Below, piece after piece: positions 42,887-50,765 of a stretch of DNA of 64,000 bases (position 1 is its first letter; each line of letters starts with the position of its first letter). Source of the DNA: JASHPR01 sp963833885. GTDB lineage: Bacteria > Actinomycetota > Actinomycetes > Streptosporangiales > Streptosporangiaceae. The stretch lies in assembly GCA_963833885.1 (NCBI GenBank), contig CAWHZU010000033.1, forward strand, positions 124,001 through 188,000, written 5' to 3'. The notes beneath the pieces are model-generated. The model saw nothing but the letters and a program-made list of their open reading frames with translations. It had not been told where the DNA came from and ran no database searches. Made by a program: the position numbers and the translations under genes.

Positions 42887-43774
42887 ATGAGCTACGGGGG
42901 CATCGAGGCAGGCGGCACGAAGTGGGTCTGCGCGGTCGCTGACGAGCCCGGGCGGCCGGACAAAGTCGACACCTTCCCCACCACCAGCCCCGAGCAGACG
43001 GTGGCCAGGGCCGTCCGCTTCTTCACCGAGAACGGGCCGGTCGAGATCCTCGGCGTGGGGGCGTTCGGCCCGGTGGACATCCGGCCGGACTCACCGACCT
43101 GGGGCACGATCACCACGACTCCCAAACCGGGCTGGGGCGATACCGATGTGGTCACGCCGCTCCGTTCCGGGCTGCAGGTTCCCATCGCGCTGGACACCGA
43201 CGTGAACGTGGCCGCGCTCGGCGAGTGGCGGTGGGGCGCGGCGGACGGGCTCGACTCGTTCTGCTACATCACGGTCGGCACCGGAATCGGCGGAGGGGCC
43301 GTCGTCAACGGCCGTCTGCTGCACGGCCTGCTGCACCCCGAGTTCGGGCACATACGCGTGCCGCACGACCGTGCAAGGGATCCGTTCGACGGGATCTGCC
43401 CGTACCACGGCGACTGCCTCGAGGGCCTCGCGTCGGGCGAGGCGATCCGGCAGCGCTGGGGCCGGCCCGGCCAGGACCTGTCCGGCCCCGCGGCCTGGGA
43501 GATCGAAGCCGAGTACCTCGCGCTCGCCCTGGTCAACTTTGTCTGCATGCTGTCACCGCAGCGGATCATCATCGGCGGGGGAGTGGCCCAGCAGCCCACG
43601 CTGCTGCCGATGGCCCGCCAGCGGCTGCGCGAGCTCCTGGCCGGGTACCTGAGGGTTCCCGAGCTGACCGAGCCGCAGGCGATGGAGGGCTACATCGTGC
43701 CGCCGAAGCTGGGTGGCGAGGCCGGGGTGATCGGCGCGATCCAGCTCGCGTGGGAAGCGCAGCACGGCAGCTGA
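42887..43774 (+). CDS. ROK-family sugar kinase (fructokinase-like)
   Basis: A 295-aa kinase; ATG 42887 follows CCGGAGGCGG and gives the usual short N-terminus GGIEAGGTKWVCAV (phosphate loop). It has LDTDVNVAALGEWRWGAA (catalytic Asp region), YITVGTGIGGGAVVNG and the zinc motif HPEFGHI with CPYHGDCLEGLASG. The absence of an N-terminal helix-turn-helix makes it an enzyme, not a repressor. It is closest to Bacillus-type fructokinases. Its stop is 3 bases from the end of the convergent LuxR gene. Confidence 0.92.
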   Translation: MSYGGIEAGGTKWVCAVADEPGRPDKVDTFPTTSPEQTVARAVRFFTENGPVEILGVGAFGPVDIRPDSPTWGTITTTPKPGWGDTDVVTPLRSGLQVPIALDTDVNVAALGEWRWGAADGLDSFCYITVGTGIGGGAVVNGRLLHGLLHPEFGHIRVPHDRARDPFDGICPYHGDCLEGLASGEAIRQRWGRPGQDLSGPAAWEIEAEYLALALVNFVCMLSPQRIIIGGGVAQQPTLLPMARQRLRELLAGYLRVPELTEPQAMEGYIVPPKLGGEAGVIGAIQLAWEAQHGS

Positions 43775-43777
43775 GGC

Positions 43778-45130
43778 TCAGCCGTCCCGGCGCACGGCCA
43801 CGGCCGCGAGCTCGGCCCGTGAGGAGACACCGAGTTTGCGGAAGATGCTTGTCAGGTGGGTGGCCACGGTGCGCCGCGAAATGAACATGCGCTCGGCGAT
43901 CTGCGGGTTGGACAGGCCGTCGGCCACCGCCCTGGCCACCCGCAGCTCGGTCGGGGTGAGAGCCGCCCAGCCGGTAGCCGGGCGGCGGCGCCTGCCCCGG
44001 CCGCGGCTGGCGTACGCGGCGGCGTCCTCGAGGGTCATGCCCTGGCCCGCGGCCCAGGCCTCGGCGAACCGGTCGTGCCCGAGCGCCGCCCGGCAGGCGC
44101 CGGCGACGGAATCGATGAGCTCGGCGGTGGCCTTCGGCCCGGCGAGCCCGGCGGAGTGGGCGAACGCGTCGGCAGCCCCAGCGAGCCGGGCCGCGATCTC
44201 ATGGCCGCCGCCGTCGGCGCTGACCGCGGCCAGGACGGCCAGGCAGATCCAGACCGTCAGCCGGCCGAACGCGTCGGCGGGGGAGTCGGCCACGGCCGCG
44301 TGCGCGAGCTCCTCGGCGCGCTCGAGGTCACCGTCGCCGCGGGCGATCAGGGCCCGGACCGCCACGGGAAGTGCGAGGCAGGTCCTCGCCGGGTCGGAGG
44401 TCCGGATGAAGTCGTCAAGCCGCCGCCTGGCCGTGTCCGGCTCTCCGCACAGCAGTTCGGACCAGGCCAGGTTGCCTGTCCACATCCCGCGCAGCGCCAC
44501 CGAGGCGTAGTAGGAGAGCTGCCCGCGGAACGCGTTCACCGCCTGCGGCCATTGCCCGCAGCAGAACGCAACCCAGCCACGAGATTCGGCGGAGAAGTAG
44601 AGCCTGGCCGGGCCCATCGCCTCGCCGATGGCGTCCAGTTCGTCGCATGCCTCGTCGGCCGCGGCGAAGTCACCGAGCAGCGCCTGGCTGTGCGCGATCG
44701 CGGTGAGGCAGAACGACAGGAAGAACCCATCGCCGGCCTCGCGCAGCCCGGGCAGGGCCCGGCCCAGCAGGGCCAGGGCATCGGCGGGCTTGCAGTCAAG
44801 GGCATCGAGCACGCCGAGCAGGAAGATGGCGATCGACTCGGCGTCCGTCGCGTCGCACGCGCGGGCCACCGCGAGGCTCCGCCGCAGCGCCTCCCGGCCC
44901 GCATCCCGGCCGACGGCGCTGTTCACGGCGGTCCGGCCGAGCAGAGCCAGCGCGTAGGCGAGGGCGCGCTGGTCCCCGGTCTGCTCGGCTAGCGTGATCG
45001 CCTCGTTCAGGTAGGGCCGCCCTGCGTCGGGCTCGCCCATGATGGTCGCGCTCGAGCCCAGGCTGGTGAGGGCGACGATCATGCCGTCCGCGTCGCCGAG
45101 CTGGCGGAGCAGCTCCAAGGCCTCTCGCGC
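43778..45130 (-). pseudogene. LuxR/TPR regulator truncated at its 5' end
   Basis: Only the C-terminal part of a large LuxR-type (LAL/MalT-like) regulator remains: about 370 residues of TPR-like helices (RALAYALALLGRTAVN, CGQWPQAVNAFRGQL) and an intact LuxR helix-turn-helix, LTPTELRVARAVADGLSNPQIAERMFISRRTVATHLTSIF. Full members have about 900 residues with an N-terminal ATPase. Homology-like sequence (AREALELLRQLGD) runs to about 45130, where the frame meets a stop and the sequence becomes an O-methyltransferase on the other strand. A TTG at 45118 could start a shorter protein, but no ribosome site fits. Confidence 0.8.
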
Positions 45131-46079
45131 GATCTACGTCGCGGCCGAGCTCGGGATCGCCGACCGGCTCGCTGCCGGTCCGCTGAGCTCGGCCGAGCTG
45201 GCCGAGGACACGCAGGCGCACGAGCCTTCGCTGTACCGGGTGCTCCGCCTGCTGGCCTCGCTCGGCGTGCTTGCCGAGGGAGAGCACCGGTCGTTCGGTC
45301 TGACCGTGCTCGGCGACCGGCTGCGCGGCGACGTTCCCGCCTCGATGCGGTCCTGGGCGATGCTGGTCGAGGCCATCGGCGGGGTCCGGACGTTCGAGCC
45401 CATCATCCGCACGGTCCGGACCGGTGCGCCCGGAATCGACCTGACCTACGGCATGGGGCTGTTCGAGTTCCTGGCCTCCCACCCTGAGCACGCGGCCGGC
45501 TTCGACGCCGCGATGTCCGAGCGGACCGCGGCGTTCGCCCCGGGCGTCGCCGCTGGCCACGACTTCTCCGGGCTGCGCACCGTGGTCGACGTGGGCGGCG
45601 GCAAGGGGACGCTGCTGGCTGCCATCCTGCAGGCGCACGGCCGGCTGCGCGGTGTGCTGATGGAGGCCCCGGCCGTGGCGGCCGCCGCCGGGCCGGTCCT
45701 CGAGGCGGCCGGCGTGGCCGACCGGTGCGAGGTCGTTGCCGGGGATTTCTTTGCCGGGGTTCCGGACCGCGCGGATCGGTACCTCCTGGCCAATGTCCTG
45801 CACGACTGGGATGACGACCGGGCGGTGGCGATCCTTGCCGAGTGCCGTAAGGCGATGGCCAAGGACGGGCGGGTGCTGATCGTTGAACGGCTCATCCCCG
45901 ACGACCCCGAGCAGGCCCTGCCGACCCTGCTCAGCGACCTCAACATGCTGATCGTCACCGGCGGGAAGGAACGGACCAACGCGGAGTACGGCAGCCTCCT
46001 CACCCGGGCCGGCCTGACCCTCGACCGGGTGACGCCGGTGTCCTTCCCCTACGGCGTGATCGAGGCCATCCACCCATAG
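45123..46079 (+). pseudogene. O-methyltransferase truncated at its 5' end
   Basis: About 315 residues of a class I SAM-dependent O-methyltransferase of the plant-COMT-like/hydroxyneurosporene type: RAIYVAAELGIADRLAAGP (the start of the helical dimerisation domain), SLYRVLRLLASLGVL, the SAM site VVDVGGGKGTLLAAIL and LLANVLHDWDDDRAVAILA. The family normally has 15-30 more residues before this point. Upstream in frame, the DNA is antisense to the LuxR gene, so the true start is lost. It could still be read from a start in that stretch, making a chimeric N-terminus. Confidence 0.8.
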
Positions 46080-46090
46080 CCGCCGGGATA

Positions 46091-47815
46091 TCAGGCGGGC
46101 GACTGGTCGGCCCAGGCGGTCACCAGCTGCTCGAGCACCCCGAGGGGCACAGCGCCGTTGCCGAGCACGGTCCCATGGAAGGCTCTGATGTCGAAGTCGA
46201 GGCCGAGCTGGCGCTCGGCCTCTGCGCGCAGCCGCTGGATCTCCCGGCGGCCGATCATGTAGGCCAGGGCCTGCCCCGGCCAGCCGATGTAGCGGCTGAT
46301 CTCGTTCCTGACGTTGGCCTGCGTGGTGGCGGTGTTGCGCCACATGAAGTCCATGGCCTGGGATCGGGACCAGCCATAGTGGTGCATGCCGGTGTCCACC
46401 ACGAGCCTGCAGGCGCGCAGCGAGTCGAACGAGAGCATGCCGAGCCGCTGCAGGTCGGAGGTGTACAGGCCCATCTCGTCGGCCAGCCGCTCGCAGTACA
46501 GGCCCCAGCCTTCGACGTAGCCGCACACCTCGGCGTCGAGGAAGCGGCGGAACGCGGGCAGCGGCAGCGTCTGCGAGGACGCGATCTGCATGTGATGCCC
46601 TGGCGTGCTCTCGTGGAACGAGAGCGCCTCGTACTCGTAGACGTAGCGCTGCTGCGGCTCCGTGGTCAGCACGCAGTGTGCACCGGGCCGCAACCCTCCC
46701 GCGGCTGGCGGCCGGTAGTACGCCAGCGGGGCGTTGTCCGCCTCGATCGGGTCGATCTCCTCGATGATGCAGTCGGGGATGTCGAACCGCGGGAACCAGC
46801 CGTCGCGGGCTTCCTCGGCGCGCTGCAGCGCCTCGGTGACCGTGCGCACGATCTCGGCGGAGCTGCTGAACCGAAGCGAGGGGTCGTCCCGCAGCCGCTG
46901 GAGGATCGCCGGCACGTCGGTGATGCCCAGCGCCCGCCCGCCGAGCTCGGCCCACTCGTCCTGCAGCGCGGCCAGGGTGTCGAGGCCGATCTGGTGGATC
47001 TCCTCGGGCGACAGCTCGGTGGTGGTGTGCTTGCGCACGGCCGCCCGGTATCCCTCGGTCCCGCCGGGAACGAACTTGATGCCGACCTGCTCGTCGGGGC
47101 GCGCCGCCGGCAGCAGCTCGTCCCGCAGGCAGGCCAGCAGCCGGCGCAGCGCGGGCCGGATCTGTTCGCCGAGGATTTCGGCCGCCTCGCGCCGGAACGC
47201 AGCGTCGTCGATCCCATTCGGCAGTTGCACCGTCACCATCAGGTCCTCGGTCACCGCGCGGCCGAGGTGGCCCTCGATCTGCTCGATGGCCTGGCGGGTC
47301 CCTACCGCGGTCGAGATGCGGCCATCGCGGTTGGCCTCGGCGTAGCGGTGGGTGACCGCGTCGAAGTACTCGCCGAGCCCGCGAAGCCGCTGGAGGTAGT
47401 TGTCGACCGCGTCGGTGCTGTCCAGCAGCGCGGTTGGCACCGACATGAACACCACTGCCTGCGGCGAGGCATAGCCGTCCGCGGACGCGTTTGCCTCCCA
47501 GAGCCCGTGCTCCAGGTCGGAGCGTGCGGCCCAGGCCAGGTGCGCCATCACCGCGTAGTTCACCCGGCCTGCCTGGTCGAGCTCACTGACGTCGATCCGG
47601 CTCAGCTGCTCCTCGACCCCGGCGATCTGCTGCGCGTCATGGGCCGCGCCCGCGCGGCTGGGATCGGGGACCAGGGCGTCGAAACCCGACGCGCCGACCT
47701 GCGTGGCGCCGAACGGATCGGCCCTGTGGGCGACGTCGAAATACTCCTCGCTGAGCCTGGCGAGCTCCGCCGCTGCCTGCTGGTTCCCCGCCGATGCTTG
47801 ATCGTTTACACCCAT
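46091..47815 (-). CDS. DUF885 family protein, metallopeptidase-like
   Basis: A 574-aa protein from ATG 47815. DUF885 signature segments are present: SFHESTPGHHMQIASS near residue 415-430, where HESxPGHH supplies the presumed zinc ligands, and GYVEGWGLYCERLADEMG with a further Glu. The C-terminal SRYIGWPGQALAYMIGRREI is also typical. The family has a gluzincin-like fold and peptidase activity is inferred. No signal peptide is seen. Convergent with the truncated methyltransferase (11-base gap); the PP2C gene ends 109 bases upstream. Confidence 0.9.
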   Translation of the reverse strand: MGVNDQASAGNQQAAAELARLSEEYFDVAHRADPFGATQVGASGFDALVPDPSRAGAAHDAQQIAGVEEQLSRIDVSELDQAGRVNYAVMAHLAWAARSDLEHGLWEANASADGYASPQAVVFMSVPTALLDSTDAVDNYLQRLRGLGEYFDAVTHRYAEANRDGRISTAVGTRQAIEQIEGHLGRAVTEDLMVTVQLPNGIDDAAFRREAAEILGEQIRPALRRLLACLRDELLPAARPDEQVGIKFVPGGTEGYRAAVRKHTTTELSPEEIHQIGLDTLAALQDEWAELGGRALGITDVPAILQRLRDDPSLRFSSSAEIVRTVTEALQRAEEARDGWFPRFDIPDCIIEEIDPIEADNAPLAYYRPPAAGGLRPGAHCVLTTEPQQRYVYEYEALSFHESTPGHHMQIASSQTLPLPAFRRFLDAEVCGYVEGWGLYCERLADEMGLYTSDLQRLGMLSFDSLRACRLVVDTGMHHYGWSRSQAMDFMWRNTATTQANVRNEISRYIGWPGQALAYMIGRREIQRLRAEAERQLGLDFDIRAFHGTVLGNGAVPLGVLEQLVTAWADQSPA

Positions 47816-47924
47816 GACCGGCAAGTATGTCAGGGTCGGTAGCCCGGAAGTTCCTGACGGCAGGTCGGACCGGACCTGCCGGCCGCTCGTCTCGATCTCG
47901 GCCGACAGGTCCAGGTTGACCGTT

Positions 47925-49016
47925 TTAGGCCGTCGCGGGGACGTCGGCCGGGACGACATCGGCCACGATGCAGGTGATGTTGTCGTGGCCGCCGCCGTGG
48001 ATGGCAAGCTCGATCAGGCGGGCGGCCGCCTCGTCGGGATCGCTCACCGCCAGCAGCACCTGCTTGATGGATTCTGCTGGCGCCGCCTCGTGCAACCCGT
48101 CGGAGCACAGCAGGTAGCGGTCGCCGACGCAGGCCTCGCGAAGCTGCAGGTCAGGCTCGGCGTTGCTGCTGCCCAGCGCGCGCCGCAGCATTTCCCGCTG
48201 GGGGTGCGACGCAGCCTCCTCGGCGGTGAGCTTGCCCTCGTCCAGCAGCGACTGCACGAGCGTGTGATCGTGGGTGATCTGGAATACCTCACCGTCGCGG
48301 ACCAGGTACGCCCGGGAGTCGCCGATGTGCACCAGACCGAGCCGCGAGCCCGACCACAGCAGCGCCGTCAGCGTGGTCCCCATGCCCGCCAGGGACGGAT
48401 CAGCCTTGACCTTGTCGCGCATCGCGCTGCTGGCCCGCCGTACCGCGTGGTCGAGGGCGTTGAGCAGTTCACCGGCTGGCACGTTAGTGTCCAGCGGCCG
48501 GAGCGCGTCAATGGCGGCCGCACTTGCCACCTCGCCGGCCGCGTGCCCGCCGAGCCCGTCGGCCACGGCGAGCAGCCGGGCCCCGGCATAGGCGGCGTCC
48601 TCGTTGTCCTCGCGTTCCAGGCCTATATCGGACCGCACCGCGCAGCGGACGGCGAGCATTCTTTGGGGGTCTTCCATGGCAGCGTCCCTTCCGGACAGGT
48701 AACCGATGAGGAAGGACGCAAGCTCGCGCCTGGCGTCGGTCTCCGCCTCCACCCTTCGCCAATAGCTCGCGATCTCCGCCGCGGCCTCTGCCCGCGGCAG
48801 CACGCTGATCGCGCGGATGCTGGCCAGCGGCATGCCGAGGCGGCGCAGCCAGGCCACCAGCCGGGCCTGCTCGAGCTGGGCGGGATCGTAGCGCCGGTAC
48901 TGCGAAACCGGATCGACCTGGACCGGATGCAGCAAGCCGAGCTCGTCGTACAGGCGCAGCGCCTTGCGGGACAGTCCGGACGCCCGGGCGAAGGCCCCAC
49001 TGGTCATGAGCTGCAC
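47925..49016 (-). CDS. MerR helix-turn-helix fused to a PP2C-type Ser/Thr phosphatase
   Basis: A 363-aa fusion from GTG 49016, which follows GAGGAGGG. Residues 4-115 are a MerR DNA-binding domain and dimerisation helix (GAFARASGLSRKALRLYDELGLL, YRRYDPAQLEQARLV). From about residue 122 a complete PP2C domain follows: SDIGLEREDNEDAAY, LLAVADGLGGHAAGE (metal Asp), GMGTTLTALLW, HIGDSRAYLVRDG, LLCSDGLHE and HGGGHDNITCIVADV. All metal-binding Asp are in place. A DNA-binding phosphatase could couple dephosphorylation to gene control, possibly opposing Ser/Thr kinases such as the one at 19213. Confidence 0.93.
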   Translation of the reverse strand: MQLMTSGAFARASGLSRKALRLYDELGLLHPVQVDPVSQYRRYDPAQLEQARLVAWLRRLGMPLASIRAISVLPRAEAAAEIASYWRRVEAETDARRELASFLIGYLSGRDAAMEDPQRMLAVRCAVRSDIGLEREDNEDAAYAGARLLAVADGLGGHAAGEVASAAAIDALRPLDTNVPAGELLNALDHAVRRASSAMRDKVKADPSLAGMGTTLTALLWSGSRLGLVHIGDSRAYLVRDGEVFQITHDHTLVQSLLDEGKLTAEEAASHPQREMLRRALGSSNAEPDLQLREACVGDRYLLCSDGLHEAAPAESIKQVLLAVSDPDEAAARLIELAIHGGGHDNITCIVADVVPADVPATA

Positions 49017-49170
49017 GCCTGAGCCCTCCTCATACCGGGCAGGCTGCCCGGCTACCCCAGGCTGCGGCTGGCCCCAGGGGCGAGGTCAAGCCACAGACCC
49101 ACACTAACCGCGCCAGCCCCGGCACCGGCCGGGTGGACGGCGGGTGGCGGGGCGGCGCTACTCTCGGTCC

Positions 49171-50199
49171 ATGGCCCTGTCTGTGCCGCTGTACATCCCC
49201 AGCCCCCCGGTCAACGGGTTCCACCTGGGGCCTTTGTACATCCACTTCTACGGCCTGATGTATGTCATCGCGATCACGCTCGCGGTGATCATCACCCGGC
49301 GGCGCTGGCGGGCCGTTGGCGGAGATCCCGCGCTGATCACCGACGTCGCCACCTGGTCGGTCCCGGCCGGCATCATCGGCGGCCGGATCTACTTCGACGT
49401 CACCACGCCGTTCGACATCACGCCGCACACCTGGTGGGGGCCGTTCGCGGTCTGGGAGGGCGGCCTCGGCGTCTGGGGCGGCATCGCGGTCGGCGCCGCC
49501 GTCGGGATCTGGCGGGTGCACCGGGCCGGTGCCGACTGGCGGCTGATGGGCAACGCGGCCGCGCCCGCGCTGCTGGTCGCCCAGGCCATCGGGCGCGTCG
49601 GCAACTACTTCAACCAGGAGCTTTTCGGCAAGCCGACCGGCCTGCCGTGGGGCCTCGAGATCTCCAGGGCCGCGCGGCTGAACTCCGGCATCCCCGCGGC
49701 CGACCTGAAGTACACAACGTTCCAGCCGTCGTTCCTGTACGAGCTGATCTTCGATCTGGCGTTCGCCGCGTTCCTGGTCTGGCTGGGTCATCATCGCAAC
49801 ATCAAGCCGCCCGGCCTGCTGGCCCTGTACGTGGCGGGGTACTCGGGCTACCGGATCTTCGAGGAGACCATCAGGATCGACTCGTCAGCGCACGTCCTCG
49901 GGCTGCGGCTGAACTTCTTCATCGCGCTGGTGATGACCGTGGTCGGGCTCAGCTGGTTTGTCTTCAGCCAACGCCGGAGGAAACCGCCGGAGCCCGCGGA
50001 GGAGGCGGAGTCCGTGCCGGATGGCACAACCGAGGCGGGCGGCGCCACCGAGCCGGGCAGCGTTACCGAGGCGGGCGGCGCCACCGGGGCGGGCAGCGTT
50101 ACCGAGGCGGGCGGCGCCACCGGGGCGGGCAGCGTTACCGAGGCGGGCGGCGCCACCGGGGCGAGCAGCGTTACCGAGCCGAGCGCCGCCGAGTCGTAG
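49171..50199 (+). CDS. lgt: Prolipoprotein diacylglyceryl transferase with repeat tail
   Basis: A 342-aa protein from ATG 49171. It starts MALSVPLYIPSPPVNGFHLGPL, then HFYGLMYVIAITLAV, the catalytic-loop region GGRIYFDV, VWEGGLGVWGG and the Lgt signature GRVGNYFNQELFG with LPWGLEI. Seven membrane segments end at about residue 268. Lgt adds a diacylglyceryl group from phosphatidylglycerol to the lipobox Cys. The last 65 residues are a soluble tail with four 12-residue repeats of the type EAGGATGAGSVT. In actinomycetes lgt is usually behind trpA; here it stands alone, so it may be an extra copy. Confidence 0.93.
   Translation: MALSVPLYIPSPPVNGFHLGPLYIHFYGLMYVIAITLAVIITRRRWRAVGGDPALITDVATWSVPAGIIGGRIYFDVTTPFDITPHTWWGPFAVWEGGLGVWGGIAVGAAVGIWRVHRAGADWRLMGNAAAPALLVAQAIGRVGNYFNQELFGKPTGLPWGLEISRAARLNSGIPAADLKYTTFQPSFLYELIFDLAFAAFLVWLGHHRNIKPPGLLALYVAGYSGYRIFEETIRIDSSAHVLGLRLNFFIALVMTVVGLSWFVFSQRRRKPPEPAEEAESVPDGTTEAGGATEPGSVTEAGGATGAGSVTEAGGATGAGSVTEAGGATGASSVTEPSAAES
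50032..50175. repeat. Four 36-bp in-frame repeats in the lgt tail
   Basis: Four nearly identical 36-bp units, each encoding 12 residues of the pattern EAGGATGAGSVT. The period is a multiple of three, so copy-number change would alter only tail length. Confidence 0.92.
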
Positions 50200-50216
50200 A
50201 CAGCCGCGGCGCTGTC
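50199..50216. terminator. Short hairpin after lgt
   Basis: GACAGC-CGCGGC-GCTGTC, a perfect 6-bp stem overlapping the lgt stop codon, followed by a 13-bp tandem array. A weak terminator candidate between convergent genes. Confidence 0.45.
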
Positions 50217-50217
50217 G

Positions 50218-50282
50218 GTCGGACGCCTGGGTCGGACGCCTGGGTCGGAGGCCCTGGTCGGACGCCTGGGTCAGCCGCCTCG
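50218..50282. repeat. 13-bp tandem repeat, five copies
   Basis: GTCGGACGCCTGG at 50218, 50231 and 50257 with variants at 50244 and 50270. It fills the whole gap between the lgt stop and the stop of the convergent F420/PNPOx gene. Confidence 0.85.
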
Positions 50283-50283
50283 G

Positions 50284-50679
50284 TCAGCCGCGCATGTCTA
50301 CGGCGTTCACCCGAACTGGGTGGATGGTGACCACCACGCGCGACTGGCCCGGCTGGTCGTGGTCGCGCACGTTCGCGTTGTACTTCGCGTCGACCCGGTC
50401 GGCGAAGGCGTAGTCGTCGTCCGGAGAGATCTCGGCGTCGCCGCGGATCTCCAGGTAGCGATACGGGACGGCCAGGTCGAGCAGGAACAGGTTCGCGGCC
50501 GGGTTCGCCTGCAGGTTCTTCGTCTTCTGCCGCGCGGTGTTCAGCGACAGCCGGACCGTGTCGCCGTCCGCGAGGAACCAGACCGCGGACAGCTGCGGCC
50601 GCCCGTCAGGGCCGATGGTGCCGAGCGTCGCGACCTGGCCGTCGAGCAGGTCCCGGTGGGATGAGGGAATCGCTGGCAT
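50284..50679 (-). CDS. PPOX-class F420-dependent or flavin-binding protein
   Basis: A 131-aa split-barrel protein from ATG 50679 behind GGAGAGC. The pattern LLDGQVATLGTIGPDGRPQLSAVWFLADGDTVRLSLN followed by KTKNLQANPAANLFLLD and YLEIRGDAEI is that of the pyridoxamine-5-phosphate-oxidase-like, F420-binding family common in actinomycetes. It may reduce small substrates or bind flavin or biliverdin. Five 14-bp repeats stand just before the ribosome site, in the gap from the GT-C-like gene upstream. Confidence 0.88.
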   Translation of the reverse strand: MPAIPSSHRDLLDGQVATLGTIGPDGRPQLSAVWFLADGDTVRLSLNTARQKTKNLQANPAANLFLLDLAVPYRYLEIRGDAEISPDDDYAFADRVDAKYNANVRDHDQPGQSRVVVTIHPVRVNAVDMRG

Positions 50680-50688
50680 TGCTCTCCT

Positions 50689-50758
50689 CTGCCTTTGCGG
50701 TGCTGCCTTTGCGGTGCTGCCTTTGCGGTGCTGCCTTTGCGGTGCTGCCTTTGCGGTG
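50689..50758. repeat. Five perfect 14-bp tandem repeats before the F420/PNPOx start
   Basis: CTGCCTTTGCGGTG starts at 50689, 50703, 50717, 50731 and 50745, all identical. The array begins 10 bases upstream of the start codon and ends 8 bases before the stop of the preceding minus-strand gene, so it forms the 5' leader. Confidence 0.95.
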
Positions 50759-50765
50759 CCGCCGC

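Noticed and set aside
43778..46079. LuxR regulator plus O-methyltransferase as part of a biosynthetic gene cluster
   Set aside because: No core biosynthetic enzyme is near, and both genes are truncated at a common junction.
50689..50758. Regular short repeats as a CRISPR array
   Set aside because: The 14-bp units are contiguous with no spacers, and no cas gene is near.
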